NCBI GenBank assembly: GCA_026705605.1 | Contig: JAPPAK010000006.1 | Coordinates: forward strand, 62,001-126,000 | From: Chloroflexota bacterium | GTDB taxonomy: Bacteria; Chloroflexota; Dehalococcoidia; Tepidiformales; Tepidiformaceae | Length of the DNA: 64,000 bases | Direction: 5' to 3' | Part shown: in pieces, positions 34,550-44,162 of the stretch | Position numbering within the stretch: position 1 is the stretch's first letter | Layout of the letters: each line of letters begins with the position of its first letter | Translations under genes and position numbers: made by a program | The notes under the pieces: generated by a model | Databases searched by the model: none | The model's input: the letters and a program-made list of their open reading frames with translations, nothing else | Told to the model about the DNA's origin: nothing

Positions 34550-35220
34550 GCGGCCAGCCTGGACTCGTTCCGTTGCAGCTGCCGCTCAAGGCGAACGGCC
34601 CGCCTGATGGAAAATTCGCTGGCATCGGGGTAGAGGTTGGCGAGCTGCCCCAGCCGATAGCCGCGTCCCCAGAGGGCGCTCAGCACCCGCGTCTCTATGC
34701 GCGTGTCCTGCACGTGCGGCTCACCCGACAGCTTTCCCGGGACGATGCTGATGCCTTCAGCTGGAGCCAGGAGGTGCGGCCCCACAATGCCCTCGTCGAT
34801 GGAGAAGGGATGGAGGATGTCTCGCATCACCTCCCCGCTCACCCTTTGGCTCCACCCTCGGCGCGCCTCCGTGACTATGCCCTTCGTCTCGATGTGGGGA
34901 ATCCCGGAAGGGTCGACGGATAGGACAACGCTCTGGGAAGTAAGGGCTTGGCCGAGGGTTACGTCCTCTGATTCGATGCGTTCTATCAGGGCGCGAACCT
35001 TTGTCATCGGTGTTGGCTTGCGGTCATCCTGTGGCTGCCTGAGCCAATAGACCGCTCGCGCGGCGACAAGGTCGGACCACGACCAGAGTTTCACCCGTTC
35101 CGGCGAAACACTGGGGATAACCACCTCTTGTTGTGCCCACTGATAAAGGGTTCTCAGAGGCACTCCCGCCAGCGCGCTGGCCCGAGGAGCCGCGTAGACG
35201 CCACGTCGTGCCGAATACAT
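34546..35220 (-). CDS. DUF433 antitoxin-like protein with N-terminal HTH
   Basis: A 224-residue protein. The N-terminus (YAAPRASALAGVPLRTLYQWAQQEVVIPSVSPERVKLWSWSDLVAARAVYWLR) is a MerR-like helix-turn-helix. The C-terminus (ISIVPGKLSGEPHVQDTRIETRVLSALWGRGYRLGQLANLYPDASEFSIRRAVRLERQL) is the DUF433 domain. This is the antitoxin partner for the PIN-like gene downstream. A TATCAT box lies 6 nt before the ATG, so the operon is probably leaderless. Divergent from the glycosyltransferase gene. Confidence 0.85.
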   Translation of the reverse strand: MYSARRGVYAAPRASALAGVPLRTLYQWAQQEVVIPSVSPERVKLWSWSDLVAARAVYWLRQPQDDRKPTPMTKVRALIERIESEDVTLGQALTSQSVVLSVDPSGIPHIETKGIVTEARRGWSQRVSGEVMRDILHPFSIDEGIVGPHLLAPAEGISIVPGKLSGEPHVQDTRIETRVLSALWGRGYRLGQLANLYPDASEFSIRRAVRLERQLQRNESRLAA

Positions 35221-35255
35221 GTGAGCATGATAGGCGCTACGCTATCGGGACGCTC

Positions 35256-36476
35256 ATGCGAATAGCGCAGGTCTCCTACCACACGAATCCCGTGGCCCCG
35301 CTCGGCGGGCGCCACACCGGCGGGATGAACGTGTACGTCCACGAGCTCTCCCGCGAACTTGCCCGGCTGGGGAACCAGGTCGACATCTTCACGCGGCTCG
35401 AGGGCGAGCTGCCGGAGGTCACGACCCTCGCGCCGAACCTGCGCCTCGTGCAGCTGCCCGCGGGTCCGGCGGCCCCGCTCGACAAGGCCCTGCTCACCCC
35501 CTACGTGCCTGCCTTCGTCGCCGAGATGAACCGCTTCGCCGCCGACGAGGGCCTGTCGTACGACCTCGTGCACAGCCACTACTGGCAGGCGATCGCCGCG
35601 GGCGAGCCGTTCGCGAGGGCGCAGGACGCCCCCCACCTCGTCATGTTCCACACGCTCGGCGAGGTGAAGAACCGGGCGCGCGTCTCCGAGGAGGAGCCGG
35701 GCGAACGCATCCGCCGCGAACGCGAACTCGCCGCCTCCGCCGACGCGATCATCACGGCCAGCGGGCACGAGCACGACCTGCTCGCCCGCTACTACGGCGC
35801 CGACGCCGGCCGCATGGTCAGCATCCCCTGCGGCATCGACACCGACCTCTTCCGTCCCCGCGACCGCGACGAGTGCCGCCGGGCGCTTGGCATCAAGCCG
35901 GACCGTCCCGTGCTCCTCTGGGTCGGCCGTCTGGAGAAGCTGAAGGGTGTCGACATTCTCATCGACGCCGTCGCCGAGCTGGAGGACCCGGAGATCCTGC
36001 TGCTGGTCGTCGGGGGTGATGAGCATGGCGAGGAGCTGCGCGCCGAGCTCGAGGAGCAGGCGCGCGAGGCCGGTCTGGCCGGCGGCGTGCGCTTCACCGG
36101 CGCCGTCCCGCACGAGGATCTGCCCGCCTGGTACAGCGCCGCCGATGTCTGCGTGGTGCCGAGCTACTACGAGAGCTTCGGGCTGGTCGCCGTCGAGGCG
36201 ATGGCCTGCGGCACGCCCGTCGTCGCTTCGCGCGTCGGCGGGCTCGTCTCGACCGTGACCGACGGCGTGAACGGCTACCTGATCCCCTGGCGCTGCCCCG
36301 AGCCGTTCGCGGAGAAGCTCGAGGTGCTCATCCGCAACCCCGAGCTGCGGGCGAATTTCGCCCGCGCCGCCCGCGACTCCGTCCAGCGCTTCCGCTGGGA
36401 CGAGGTCGCGTTGCGCATGGAGGCCCTCTACGGGGACGTCATCGCCGCCCGTGCGGGCGAGGAGGTTCCGGCATGA
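35256..36476 (+). CDS. GT4 glycosyltransferase, MshA-like
   Basis: A 406-residue GT-B glycosyltransferase. The N-terminus (RIAQVSYHTNPVAPLGGRHTGGMNVYVHELSRELARLGNQVDIFTR) is close to MshA, which joins GlcNAc to inositol phosphate in mycothiol synthesis. The C-terminus shows VLLWVGRLEKLKGVDILIDAVAEL and the EX7E-type region VVPSYYESFGLVAVEAMACGTPVVASRVGGL. The stop overlaps a PIG-L deacetylase (ATGA), a pairing typical of the first two steps of mycothiol or bacillithiol synthesis. Sucrose-phosphate synthase-like activity is an alternative. Confidence 0.85.
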   Translation: MRIAQVSYHTNPVAPLGGRHTGGMNVYVHELSRELARLGNQVDIFTRLEGELPEVTTLAPNLRLVQLPAGPAAPLDKALLTPYVPAFVAEMNRFAADEGLSYDLVHSHYWQAIAAGEPFARAQDAPHLVMFHTLGEVKNRARVSEEEPGERIRRERELAASADAIITASGHEHDLLARYYGADAGRMVSIPCGIDTDLFRPRDRDECRRALGIKPDRPVLLWVGRLEKLKGVDILIDAVAELEDPEILLLVVGGDEHGEELRAELEEQAREAGLAGGVRFTGAVPHEDLPAWYSAADVCVVPSYYESFGLVAVEAMACGTPVVASRVGGLVSTVTDGVNGYLIPWRCPEPFAEKLEVLIRNPELRANFARAARDSVQRFRWDEVALRMEALYGDVIAARAGEEVPA

Positions 36477-37285
36477 CACTCGCCGACACGGTCCGCGCCG
36501 TGGGGCGCTGGTTCGCCGGCGGCGAGCAGGAGCCCGAGCCCGACCCCAACGCCCTCGGCACCCCCGAGCGCGCGATGGTTGTGATGGCCCACCCCGACGA
36601 TGCCGAGTTCGTCTGCGGCGGCACCGTGGCGCGCTGGTGCGCCGAGGGCTCCGAGGTCGTCTACGTCGTCGTCACCGGCGGCGACAAGGGCACGCACGAC
36701 CCGGAGATGCACCCGGAAAAGCTGGCCGCCATCCGCGAGGAGGAGCAGCGCGCCGCCTGCCGCGCCCTGGGCGTGAAGGAGTGCGTGTTCCTCGGCCATC
36801 CCGACGGGCACACGATCGACGAGGAGGAGCTGCGCGGCCAGATCGTGCGCCTCATTCGCATCCACCGCCCCGACGTGATCGTGACCTGGGACGCCTTCCG
36901 CCGCGGCTTCAACCACCGCGACCACCGCAACGTCGGCATCCTCACCGCCGACGCCGTCTACCCGCTCGTGCGCGACCGCCTCTACTACCCGCGCGACGAG
37001 GAGGACGGCCTCCCCTCGCACGAGGTCAACGAGGTGCTCTTCGCCGGCAGCGAGGACCCCGACTACACCATCGACGTAACGGACCACTGGGAGACGCGCC
37101 TCGAAGCGGTGCTCTGCCACGCGAGCCAGATCGGCGGGCGCACGCGCGAGGACTTCCTGCGCATGCGCGAGGAGATGATCGCGCGCCAGGGTCACGACCG
37201 CATGGAGGAGCGCTTCCGTCGCTGGTCCATCCGCCGCTCCCCGCCCCCACCCCGCGAGGCCGCCAACCCGCAGGCCCGGAGCTAG
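36473..37285 (+). CDS. PIG-L family N-acetylglucosaminyl deacetylase
   Basis: A 270-residue zinc deacetylase. The family motif MVVMAHPDDAEFVCGGTVARW gives the HPDD zinc-binding and catalytic residues. The third zinc ligand falls in FNHRDHRNVGI, and FLGHPDGHTIDEEELRGQIVRLIRIHRPDVIVTWD is typical of the LmbE group. MshB and BshB belong to this family and act just after MshA/BshA, the type of gene it overlaps. The C-terminus is basic and proline-rich. Its stop overlaps the purM stop, tail to tail. Confidence 0.9.
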   Translation: MTLADTVRAVGRWFAGGEQEPEPDPNALGTPERAMVVMAHPDDAEFVCGGTVARWCAEGSEVVYVVVTGGDKGTHDPEMHPEKLAAIREEEQRAACRALGVKECVFLGHPDGHTIDEEELRGQIVRLIRIHRPDVIVTWDAFRRGFNHRDHRNVGILTADAVYPLVRDRLYYPRDEEDGLPSHEVNEVLFAGSEDPDYTIDVTDHWETRLEAVLCHASQIGGRTREDFLRMREEMIARQGHDRMEERFRRWSIRRSPPPPREAANPQARS

Positions 37286-38343
37286 CCCGTCCCGAACCCC
37301 TCCGCCCCGCCCCGCAGGGCGACGCCGCCCGCACGGATCGTGACCTCGCGCCCCGCTGAGGCGGTGGCTGTGCCCAGCCGCCACCCCTCGATGCCGCAGG
37401 CCTCGCCGAGCGCGAGGGCGCGCTCGGCCTCCGCCTCCGGCACGACCGCGCAGAAGCCCGCGCCCATGTTGTACTCGGCGTACATGATCGCGTCGTCGAG
37501 CCCGGCGAGGTTCTGGATGACCGTGAAGATGGCCGGGACCGGCGGCAATGTCTCGATGTCGAAGCCGGCCTCGGCTTCGAGGCGGCGCAGGTTGAGGAAG
37601 CCGCCGCCGGTCAGGTGGAAGAGCGCCCGCACGTCGAGCTCGCGCAGCAGGGCCATGGCTAGGTCGACGTACATGGCCGTCGGCTCGAGCAGTTCCTCGC
37701 CGAGCGTGCGGCCGAACTCCTCGACATGGCGCCCGAGCTCCCAGCCAGCCTCCCGGAAGGTGCGGCGCGCGAGCGTGAGGCCGTTGCTGTGGATGCCCGA
37801 CGAGGCGAACCCGACGAGCGCGTCGCCGGGGGCGACGCCAGCGCCCGTGAGGATGCGGTCCCGCTCGACGAGCCCCGCGCAGGTGCCGCCGAGGTCGAAG
37901 GCGCGTCCGGGGACGGCGCCGCGCAGCATCTCCGGGACGCGCGCCGTTTCGCCGCCGGGGATGGAGATGCGCGCCCGACGCGCCCCCTCCCGCAGTCCCG
38001 CCGCGATCTCCGCGAGAAACGCCTCCTCCATCTCCTCCACGAGCATGCAGTCGACCATCGCGATGGGCTCCGCGCCCACGCAGACGATGTCGTTCGCGTT
38101 CATGGCCACGCAGTCGATGCCGGCCGTGTCGTACGTGCCCATCGCCTGCGCCACGAGCGCCTTCGTGCCGATGGTGTCGGTGGCCAGCGCGAGCGCCTGC
38201 GGGCCGCCCGTGTCGATGACGGTGGCGTAGTGCCCGAAGCCGAGAAGCGGCCGCGCCCGGCCCGAGAACGAGAACGTCTCGGTGAGCAGTTGCAGGCCCT
38301 CGGGGAGGGTGTCGGCGCCGGCGTCCCCTGGGGTAGCGGTCAC
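37282..38343 (-). CDS. purM: Phosphoribosylformylglycinamidine cyclo-ligase
   Basis: PurM closes the imidazole ring in purine synthesis (FGAM to AIR). The 353 residues contain FGHYATVIDTGGPQALALATDTIGTKALVAQAMGTYDTAGIDCVAMNANDIVCVGAEPIAMVDC, GETARVPEM, VGFASSGIHSNGLTLARR and LFHLTGGGFLNLRRL, all in AIR-synthase order. The sequence is more divergent than most PurM, so another AIR-synthase-like role cannot be fully excluded. A TAGCGT box lies 6 nt before the GTG start, suggesting a leaderless mRNA. Confidence 0.88.
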   Translation of the reverse strand: MTATPGDAGADTLPEGLQLLTETFSFSGRARPLLGFGHYATVIDTGGPQALALATDTIGTKALVAQAMGTYDTAGIDCVAMNANDIVCVGAEPIAMVDCMLVEEMEEAFLAEIAAGLREGARRARISIPGGETARVPEMLRGAVPGRAFDLGGTCAGLVERDRILTGAGVAPGDALVGFASSGIHSNGLTLARRTFREAGWELGRHVEEFGRTLGEELLEPTAMYVDLAMALLRELDVRALFHLTGGGFLNLRRLEAEAGFDIETLPPVPAIFTVIQNLAGLDDAIMYAEYNMGAGFCAVVPEAEAERALALGEACGIEGWRLGTATASAGREVTIRAGGVALRGGAEGFGTG

Positions 38344-38380
38344 GCCCGCACGCTACCACGTTCCCCCGTGGCGAGCCTCC

Positions 38381-38407
38381 GGCACACGCGCGAAACATCG
38401 TTGAAAC
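38381..38407 (+). promoter_or_regulatory. GlnR-type direct repeats upstream of amt
   Basis: GAAAC at 38392-38396 and again at 38403-38407, an 11-bp period with 6-bp spacing, preceded at the same period by GGCAC (38381-38385). GlnR binds repeats of the form GTnAC-n6-GAAAC. The site lies 76-102 bp before the amt start. A GlnR-like regulator is encoded at 16.2 kb. Binding is inferred. Confidence 0.5.
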
Positions 38408-38482
38408 AATGGGCGCGCAAGATACGCGCCACTCAAGCGGATGCTGCCCTGCGCCCGGTGCGCGGGGTCGCGGGGGGTGCGC

Positions 38483-40173
<1,691 letters not shown>

Positions 40174-40317
40174 GCGCACGCGACATCCAGCCGTAACACG
40201 AACTTCATCGCCAGGCCCCCGGCGGGCGTTGCCCCTACGCCCACGGGCTGGCGATGATCATTCCCGCATCCCTGCGCCCGCGCGGGCGCGCCAGTACCCA
40301 CCCAGAGAGGTAGCGCA

Positions 40318-41748
40318 ATGACGACCCCCGAAGAAGTCCAACAGCTGATCGCCGACGAAGGCGTGCAGATCATCGATGTGAAGTTCACGGACCTGCTCGG
40401 TGCGTGGCAGCACTTCTCCGTGACCCCCAGCGAGTGGAGCCCGGATACGTTCGAGGAGGGGCTCGGATTCGACGGGTCCAGCATCCGCGGCTTCCAGGGC
40501 ATCCAGCGCTCGGACATGATCCTCATCCCCGATCCCGACACGGCCGTGCTCGACCCCTTCGCCCGGCATACCACCCTCAGCATCACGGCCGACATCAAGG
40601 ACCCCGTGACCGCCGAGGGCTACCACAAGGATCCCCGTGCCGTCGCCCAGCGCGCCGAGGAGTACCTGAAGCTGACGGGCGTCGCCGACGAGTCCTTCTG
40701 GGGCCCCGAGGCCGAGTTCTTCGTGTTCGACAGCGTCAGCTACGACTCCGAGCGCGATCAGTCCTTCTACCGCGTCGACTCCGTGGAGGCGGCCTGGAAC
40801 ACGGGGGTCGACATGGAGAGCGAGGGCGGCCCCAACCTCGGCTACAAGACCGAGCACAAGGAGGGCTACTTCCCCGTTCCTCCGCGCGACACGCTGCAGG
40901 ATCTGCGCACCGAGATGGTCCTGAAGATGCAGGAAGTCGGCATCCAGGTGGAGATCCACCACCACGAGGTGGCCACCGCCGGCCAGTGCGAGATCGACAT
41001 GCGCTACGCGCCGCTCGTGCAGATGGCCGACAACCTCCAGTGGTACAAGCACGTCGTTCGCAACGTGGCCCGCAACGCGGGCAAGACGGCCACCTTCATG
41101 CCCAAGCCCGTCTTCGAGGACAACGGCAACGGCATGCACGTCCACCAGTCGCTCTGGAAGGACGGGGTCAACCTGTTCTTCGACAAGGACGGCTACGGGA
41201 TGATCTCTGAGACAGCGCGCTACTACATCGGCGGGCTGATCAAGCACGGCCCCGCCCTCATGGCCTTCTGCGCCCCCACGACGAACTCGTACAAGCGGCT
41301 CGTGCCCGGCTACGAGGCGCCCAACGTGCTCGTCTACAGCGCCCGCAACCGCAGCTCCGGGATCCGCATCCCCATGCTCTCTGCGAACCCGAAGTCGAAG
41401 CGCCTCGAGTTCCGCTCGCCGGACCCGACCTGCAACCCCTACCTCGGCTTCTCCGCCATGCTCATGGCGGGCCTCGACGGCATCGCCAACCGCATCGATC
41501 CGGGCGACCCGGTCGATGACGTCGACCTCTTCGAGATCGACCCGCACGAGCACGGCTACCCCGTGCTCCCGGGCTCCCTCGGCGGCGTCCTCGACGCCCT
41601 CGAGGAGGACCACGACTTCCTGTTGCAGGGCGAGGTCTTCGACGAGGACCTGATCCGCACCTGGATCGACTACAAGCGCGAGAACGAAGTGGCCGCGGTC
41701 GACATCCGCCCGCATCCGCACGAGTTCTCCCTCTACTTCGACGCCTAG
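40318..41748 (+). CDS. glnA: Glutamine synthetase type I
   Basis: A 476-residue glutamine synthetase, which makes glutamine from glutamate and ammonia. Motifs are GFDGSSIRGFQGIQRSDMILIPD, FWGPEAEFFVFDSV, VEIHHHEVATAGQCEIDMRYAPL, NGNGMHVHQSLWKDGVNLF, APTTNSYKRLVPGYEAPNVLVYSARNRSSGIRIP and RLEFRSPDPTCNPYL. At the adenylylation loop, where GlnE-regulated enzymes read NLYDLP, this one reads DLFEID, so the target Tyr is Phe. The ribosome site GAGAGG precedes the ATG. A strong terminator follows. The 144-bp gap from glnK shows no clear promoter. Confidence 0.97.
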   Translation: MTTPEEVQQLIADEGVQIIDVKFTDLLGAWQHFSVTPSEWSPDTFEEGLGFDGSSIRGFQGIQRSDMILIPDPDTAVLDPFARHTTLSITADIKDPVTAEGYHKDPRAVAQRAEEYLKLTGVADESFWGPEAEFFVFDSVSYDSERDQSFYRVDSVEAAWNTGVDMESEGGPNLGYKTEHKEGYFPVPPRDTLQDLRTEMVLKMQEVGIQVEIHHHEVATAGQCEIDMRYAPLVQMADNLQWYKHVVRNVARNAGKTATFMPKPVFEDNGNGMHVHQSLWKDGVNLFFDKDGYGMISETARYYIGGLIKHGPALMAFCAPTTNSYKRLVPGYEAPNVLVYSARNRSSGIRIPMLSANPKSKRLEFRSPDPTCNPYLGFSAMLMAGLDGIANRIDPGDPVDDVDLFEIDPHEHGYPVLPGSLGGVLDALEEDHDFLLQGEVFDEDLIRTWIDYKRENEVAAVDIRPHPHEFSLYFDA

Positions 41749-41772
41749 CGCGCATTCCGCACAGGCACAGAC

Positions 41773-41806
41773 AAGGCGCCGGCCCCAGGGCCGGCGCCTT
41801 TGTTTG
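41773..41806 (+). terminator. Intrinsic terminator after glnA
   Basis: A perfect 13-bp stem AAGGCGCCGGCCC / GGGCCGGCGCCTT with a 2-nt CA loop in the DNA (so a few inner pairs open), followed by TGTTTG, 24 bp after the glnA stop. It is the clearest terminator in the window. Confidence 0.9.
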
Positions 41807-41913
41807 CACCCGTTCGAATGGTCACAGCGTGGTTCCCTGAATGAACAGTAACTGAAGAGGAGTATTGCCGAACATTGAAGGATGTCCCATAATGGGATCG
41901 AAGCGGTTCAACT

Positions 41914-42207
41914 GTGCGCATCATCGCCAAGCGAACGCTGCGAGACTACTGGGAGAGCCACCCGACCGCTGAAGAACCGCTCAACTCCTGGTACCGCATC
42001 GTCAAGGGCGAAGACTGGGACTCGCCGGCGGATGTGAAGGCGAGGTTCCCCAAGGCCAGCATCGTTGGCGACAACCGGGCCGTCTTCAACATCAGAGGCA
42101 ACGACTACCGCCTGATCGTTCAGATCAACTATCCGCGTCGGATTGTGTACGTCCGCTTCATGGGGACGCATGCCGAATACGACCGTATCGATGCACGGGA
42201 GGTGTAG
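41914..42207 (+). CDS. higB: HigB-type toxin (PF09907-like)
   Basis: A 97-residue mRNA interferase of the second HigB group: RIIAKRTLRDYWESHPTAEEPLNSWYRIVKGEDWDSPADVKARFPKASIVGDNRAVFNIRGNDYRLIVQINYPRRIVYVRFMGTHAEYDRID. The final GTHAEYDRI is diagnostic. GTG start. The antitoxin gene begins 2 bp after the stop. Unlike the HigBA at 7.3 kb, this system has an antitoxin fused to a protease domain. Confidence 0.92.
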   Translation: MRIIAKRTLRDYWESHPTAEEPLNSWYRIVKGEDWDSPADVKARFPKASIVGDNRAVFNIRGNDYRLIVQINYPRRIVYVRFMGTHAEYDRIDAREV

Positions 42208-42209
42208 CA

Positions 42210-43412
42210 ATGGTCAACGTGAGGCCCATCCGCACCGAAGCCGACTATGAAGCCACCCTGGCGCGCGTCGCGGAGCTTATGGACGCCCCCGAAGGGACCC
42301 CGGAGGGGGAGGAGCTCGATGTGCTTGCCGACCTCGTCGAGGTCTATGAAGACAGGCACTTCCCCATGGCCTACCCCGACCCCGTTGCCGCCATCGAGTT
42401 CTGCATGGACCAGCAGGATCTGACGCCGCGGGACCTCGTGCCCTACATCGGGGGCAGGGCCCGAGTCTCCGAAGTGCTTTCGGGGAAGCGTGCGATCACG
42501 ATTTCCATGGCCCGAGCCCTCCACGAGCACCTCGGCATCCCCGCCGAGGTGCTCCTACAGAAGCCGGCGCCAGCCGGCGATGCGTCCCTCGATGACCTCG
42601 ACGCCGTCCGCTTTCCCCTGAAGGAAATGGCCAAGCGCGCCTGGATCCCCGATGTCGCCGACCTGAAGGGCAGCGCCAGCGAGCTGGTGGCCGGGTTGCT
42701 CGGCCGTGCCGGCGGCCCCGATGCCCTCGCCGCGGTGCCGATGTACCGCAAGAACGACCACCAGCGCATCAACGCGAAGACCGACCCCCACGCCCTGCGG
42801 GCCTGGTGCTGGCAGGTGCTCGCTTCAGCGAATGACGACACCCTTGGTGCCCCGTACGAGCCGGGAACAGTCACTCCCGACTTCCTGCGCGTAGTCGCGC
42901 AACTGAGCGCATCCGAAGACGGACCCGTGCAGGCGCGGGACTTCCTGGCAAAGCACGGGATCGCTCTGCGAGTGGAACGCCACCTCCCAAGGACGCACCT
43001 TGACGGCGCGGCCTTCCGGCTGCCGGAGAAGGCGCCCGTCGTCGGGCTCACCCTCCGCTATGACCGCATCGACAACTTCTGGTTCTGCCTGCTGCACGAG
43101 CTGGCTCACCTTGGCCGCCACCTCGACGGCCGCCCCGAGGGCTTCGTCGACGACTTCGACCTGCCAGGGGACGACGTGCGCGAGGCCGAGGCCGACGAGT
43201 GGGCGCAAGAAGCTCTCATTCCAAAGGAGGAATGGGACAGGAGCGCAATTTGGCTGGAGCCGGCCACCCTGAACGTCATTTACTTGGCGAACTCCCTGGG
43301 CATCCATCCCGCCATCGTCGCCGGGCGGCTGCGCTACGAGTCCGGCAACTACCGCCTCCTCTCGCAGCTGGTCGGCACAGGCCAGGTCCGGCAGCAGTTC
43401 GAGGAGGCGTAG
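42210..43412 (+). CDS. HigA antitoxin fused to ImmA/IrrE metallopeptidase
   Basis: A 400-residue fusion. Residues 1-120 match HigA of this group (TEADYEATLARVAELMDAPEGTPEGEELDVLADLVEVYEDRHFPMAYPDPVAAIEFCMDQQDLTPRDLVPYIGGRARVSEVLSGKRAITISMARALHEHLGIPAEVLL). The C-terminal half contains the zinc motif LLHELAHLGRHLDG and a downstream EAEADEWAQEALIP, as in ImmA/IrrE peptidases that cleave repressors. A self-cleaving or stress-released antitoxin is a natural idea but is unproven. It is followed 4 bp later by a membrane-anchored gene. Confidence 0.88.
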   Translation: MVNVRPIRTEADYEATLARVAELMDAPEGTPEGEELDVLADLVEVYEDRHFPMAYPDPVAAIEFCMDQQDLTPRDLVPYIGGRARVSEVLSGKRAITISMARALHEHLGIPAEVLLQKPAPAGDASLDDLDAVRFPLKEMAKRAWIPDVADLKGSASELVAGLLGRAGGPDALAAVPMYRKNDHQRINAKTDPHALRAWCWQVLASANDDTLGAPYEPGTVTPDFLRVVAQLSASEDGPVQARDFLAKHGIALRVERHLPRTHLDGAAFRLPEKAPVVGLTLRYDRIDNFWFCLLHELAHLGRHLDGRPEGFVDDFDLPGDDVREAEADEWAQEALIPKEEWDRSAIWLEPATLNVIYLANSLGIHPAIVAGRLRYESGNYRLLSQLVGTGQVRQQFEEA

Positions 43413-43416
43413 TCCC

Positions 43417-44097
43417 ATGGACGGAGTGATCGTGGCGGCAACGGTGGTGATTGCGTTGTCAGCGCTTGCGTCTCTCTGGCTGAACTGGAGGCTGAGTGAG
43501 GACAACCGTGCCCTCCGGAAGGCAGGCACGGAGCCGGAGGTGGTGGCCTATCTCGCGCCGGATCCGCGCTCCGGCTTCTTTCTCGACCTTGTGCTCGAGA
43601 ATGTTGGCCAGGGGCCGGCTTGCGACGTGGAGTACTTCGTCGATGCCGAGCCGGTGGACTTCGCTAAGCACGAGGTGAAGTATGTGCCGGCCAGAACGGC
43701 CCGGAAGATCAAGAGTTTGCTTCCTCAGGGGCAACGTGTCTCCAGATTCATTGGAGTAGGAAGTCGTCTCTACAGCGAGGACGAGGAGGCGCGGCTCCAA
43801 CCTTTTCGTGTCAAGGTGTGGTACTCAACTCTGAGAGGAGCTCGGATCGGCCCTAAGGAATATGTGATCGATGTTGCGGAGTTAGGCGGATCTGCCCAGG
43901 CCGATCCCGGCGAAGAGCGCATAGCCCAGTCACTGGAGAAGATCGAGAAGCACCTTGATCACTTCGCGAGTGGCTTCCAACGCCTGCACGTCGAGACGAT
44001 TACGACATCCGAACGGCGGCAACAGGATCAAGAGCGGCGTGCGAGGTGGGAGCAGGAGGCCGCAGCCGCCGAGGCAGCAAACGAACAAGCCTCGTGA
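43417..44097 (+). CDS. Membrane-anchored protein of unknown function in HigBA operon
   Basis: A 226-residue protein: one N-terminal membrane helix (VIVAATVVIALSALASLWLNW), a beta-rich middle (EVVAYLAPDPRSGFFLDLVLENVGQGPACDVEYFVDAEPVDF, FIGVGSRLYSEDEEARLQPFRVKVWYSTLRGARIGPKEYVIDVAEL) and a highly charged C-terminal coiled coil. The middle is like the Ig-type domain of many uncharacterised proteins with an ENVGxGPA motif. It starts 4 bp after the HigA-protease gene, so the three genes form one operon. I do not recognise a function. Confidence 0.7.
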   Translation: MDGVIVAATVVIALSALASLWLNWRLSEDNRALRKAGTEPEVVAYLAPDPRSGFFLDLVLENVGQGPACDVEYFVDAEPVDFAKHEVKYVPARTARKIKSLLPQGQRVSRFIGVGSRLYSEDEEARLQPFRVKVWYSTLRGARIGPKEYVIDVAELGGSAQADPGEERIAQSLEKIEKHLDHFASGFQRLHVETITTSERRQQDQERRARWEQEAAAAEAANEQAS

Positions 44098-44162
44098 ACG
44101 GGAGCACCCGCTAACCACCGCCCCCACTGGCCCCCGCTGCCGCCCGGTGGCACCCTCACCAC

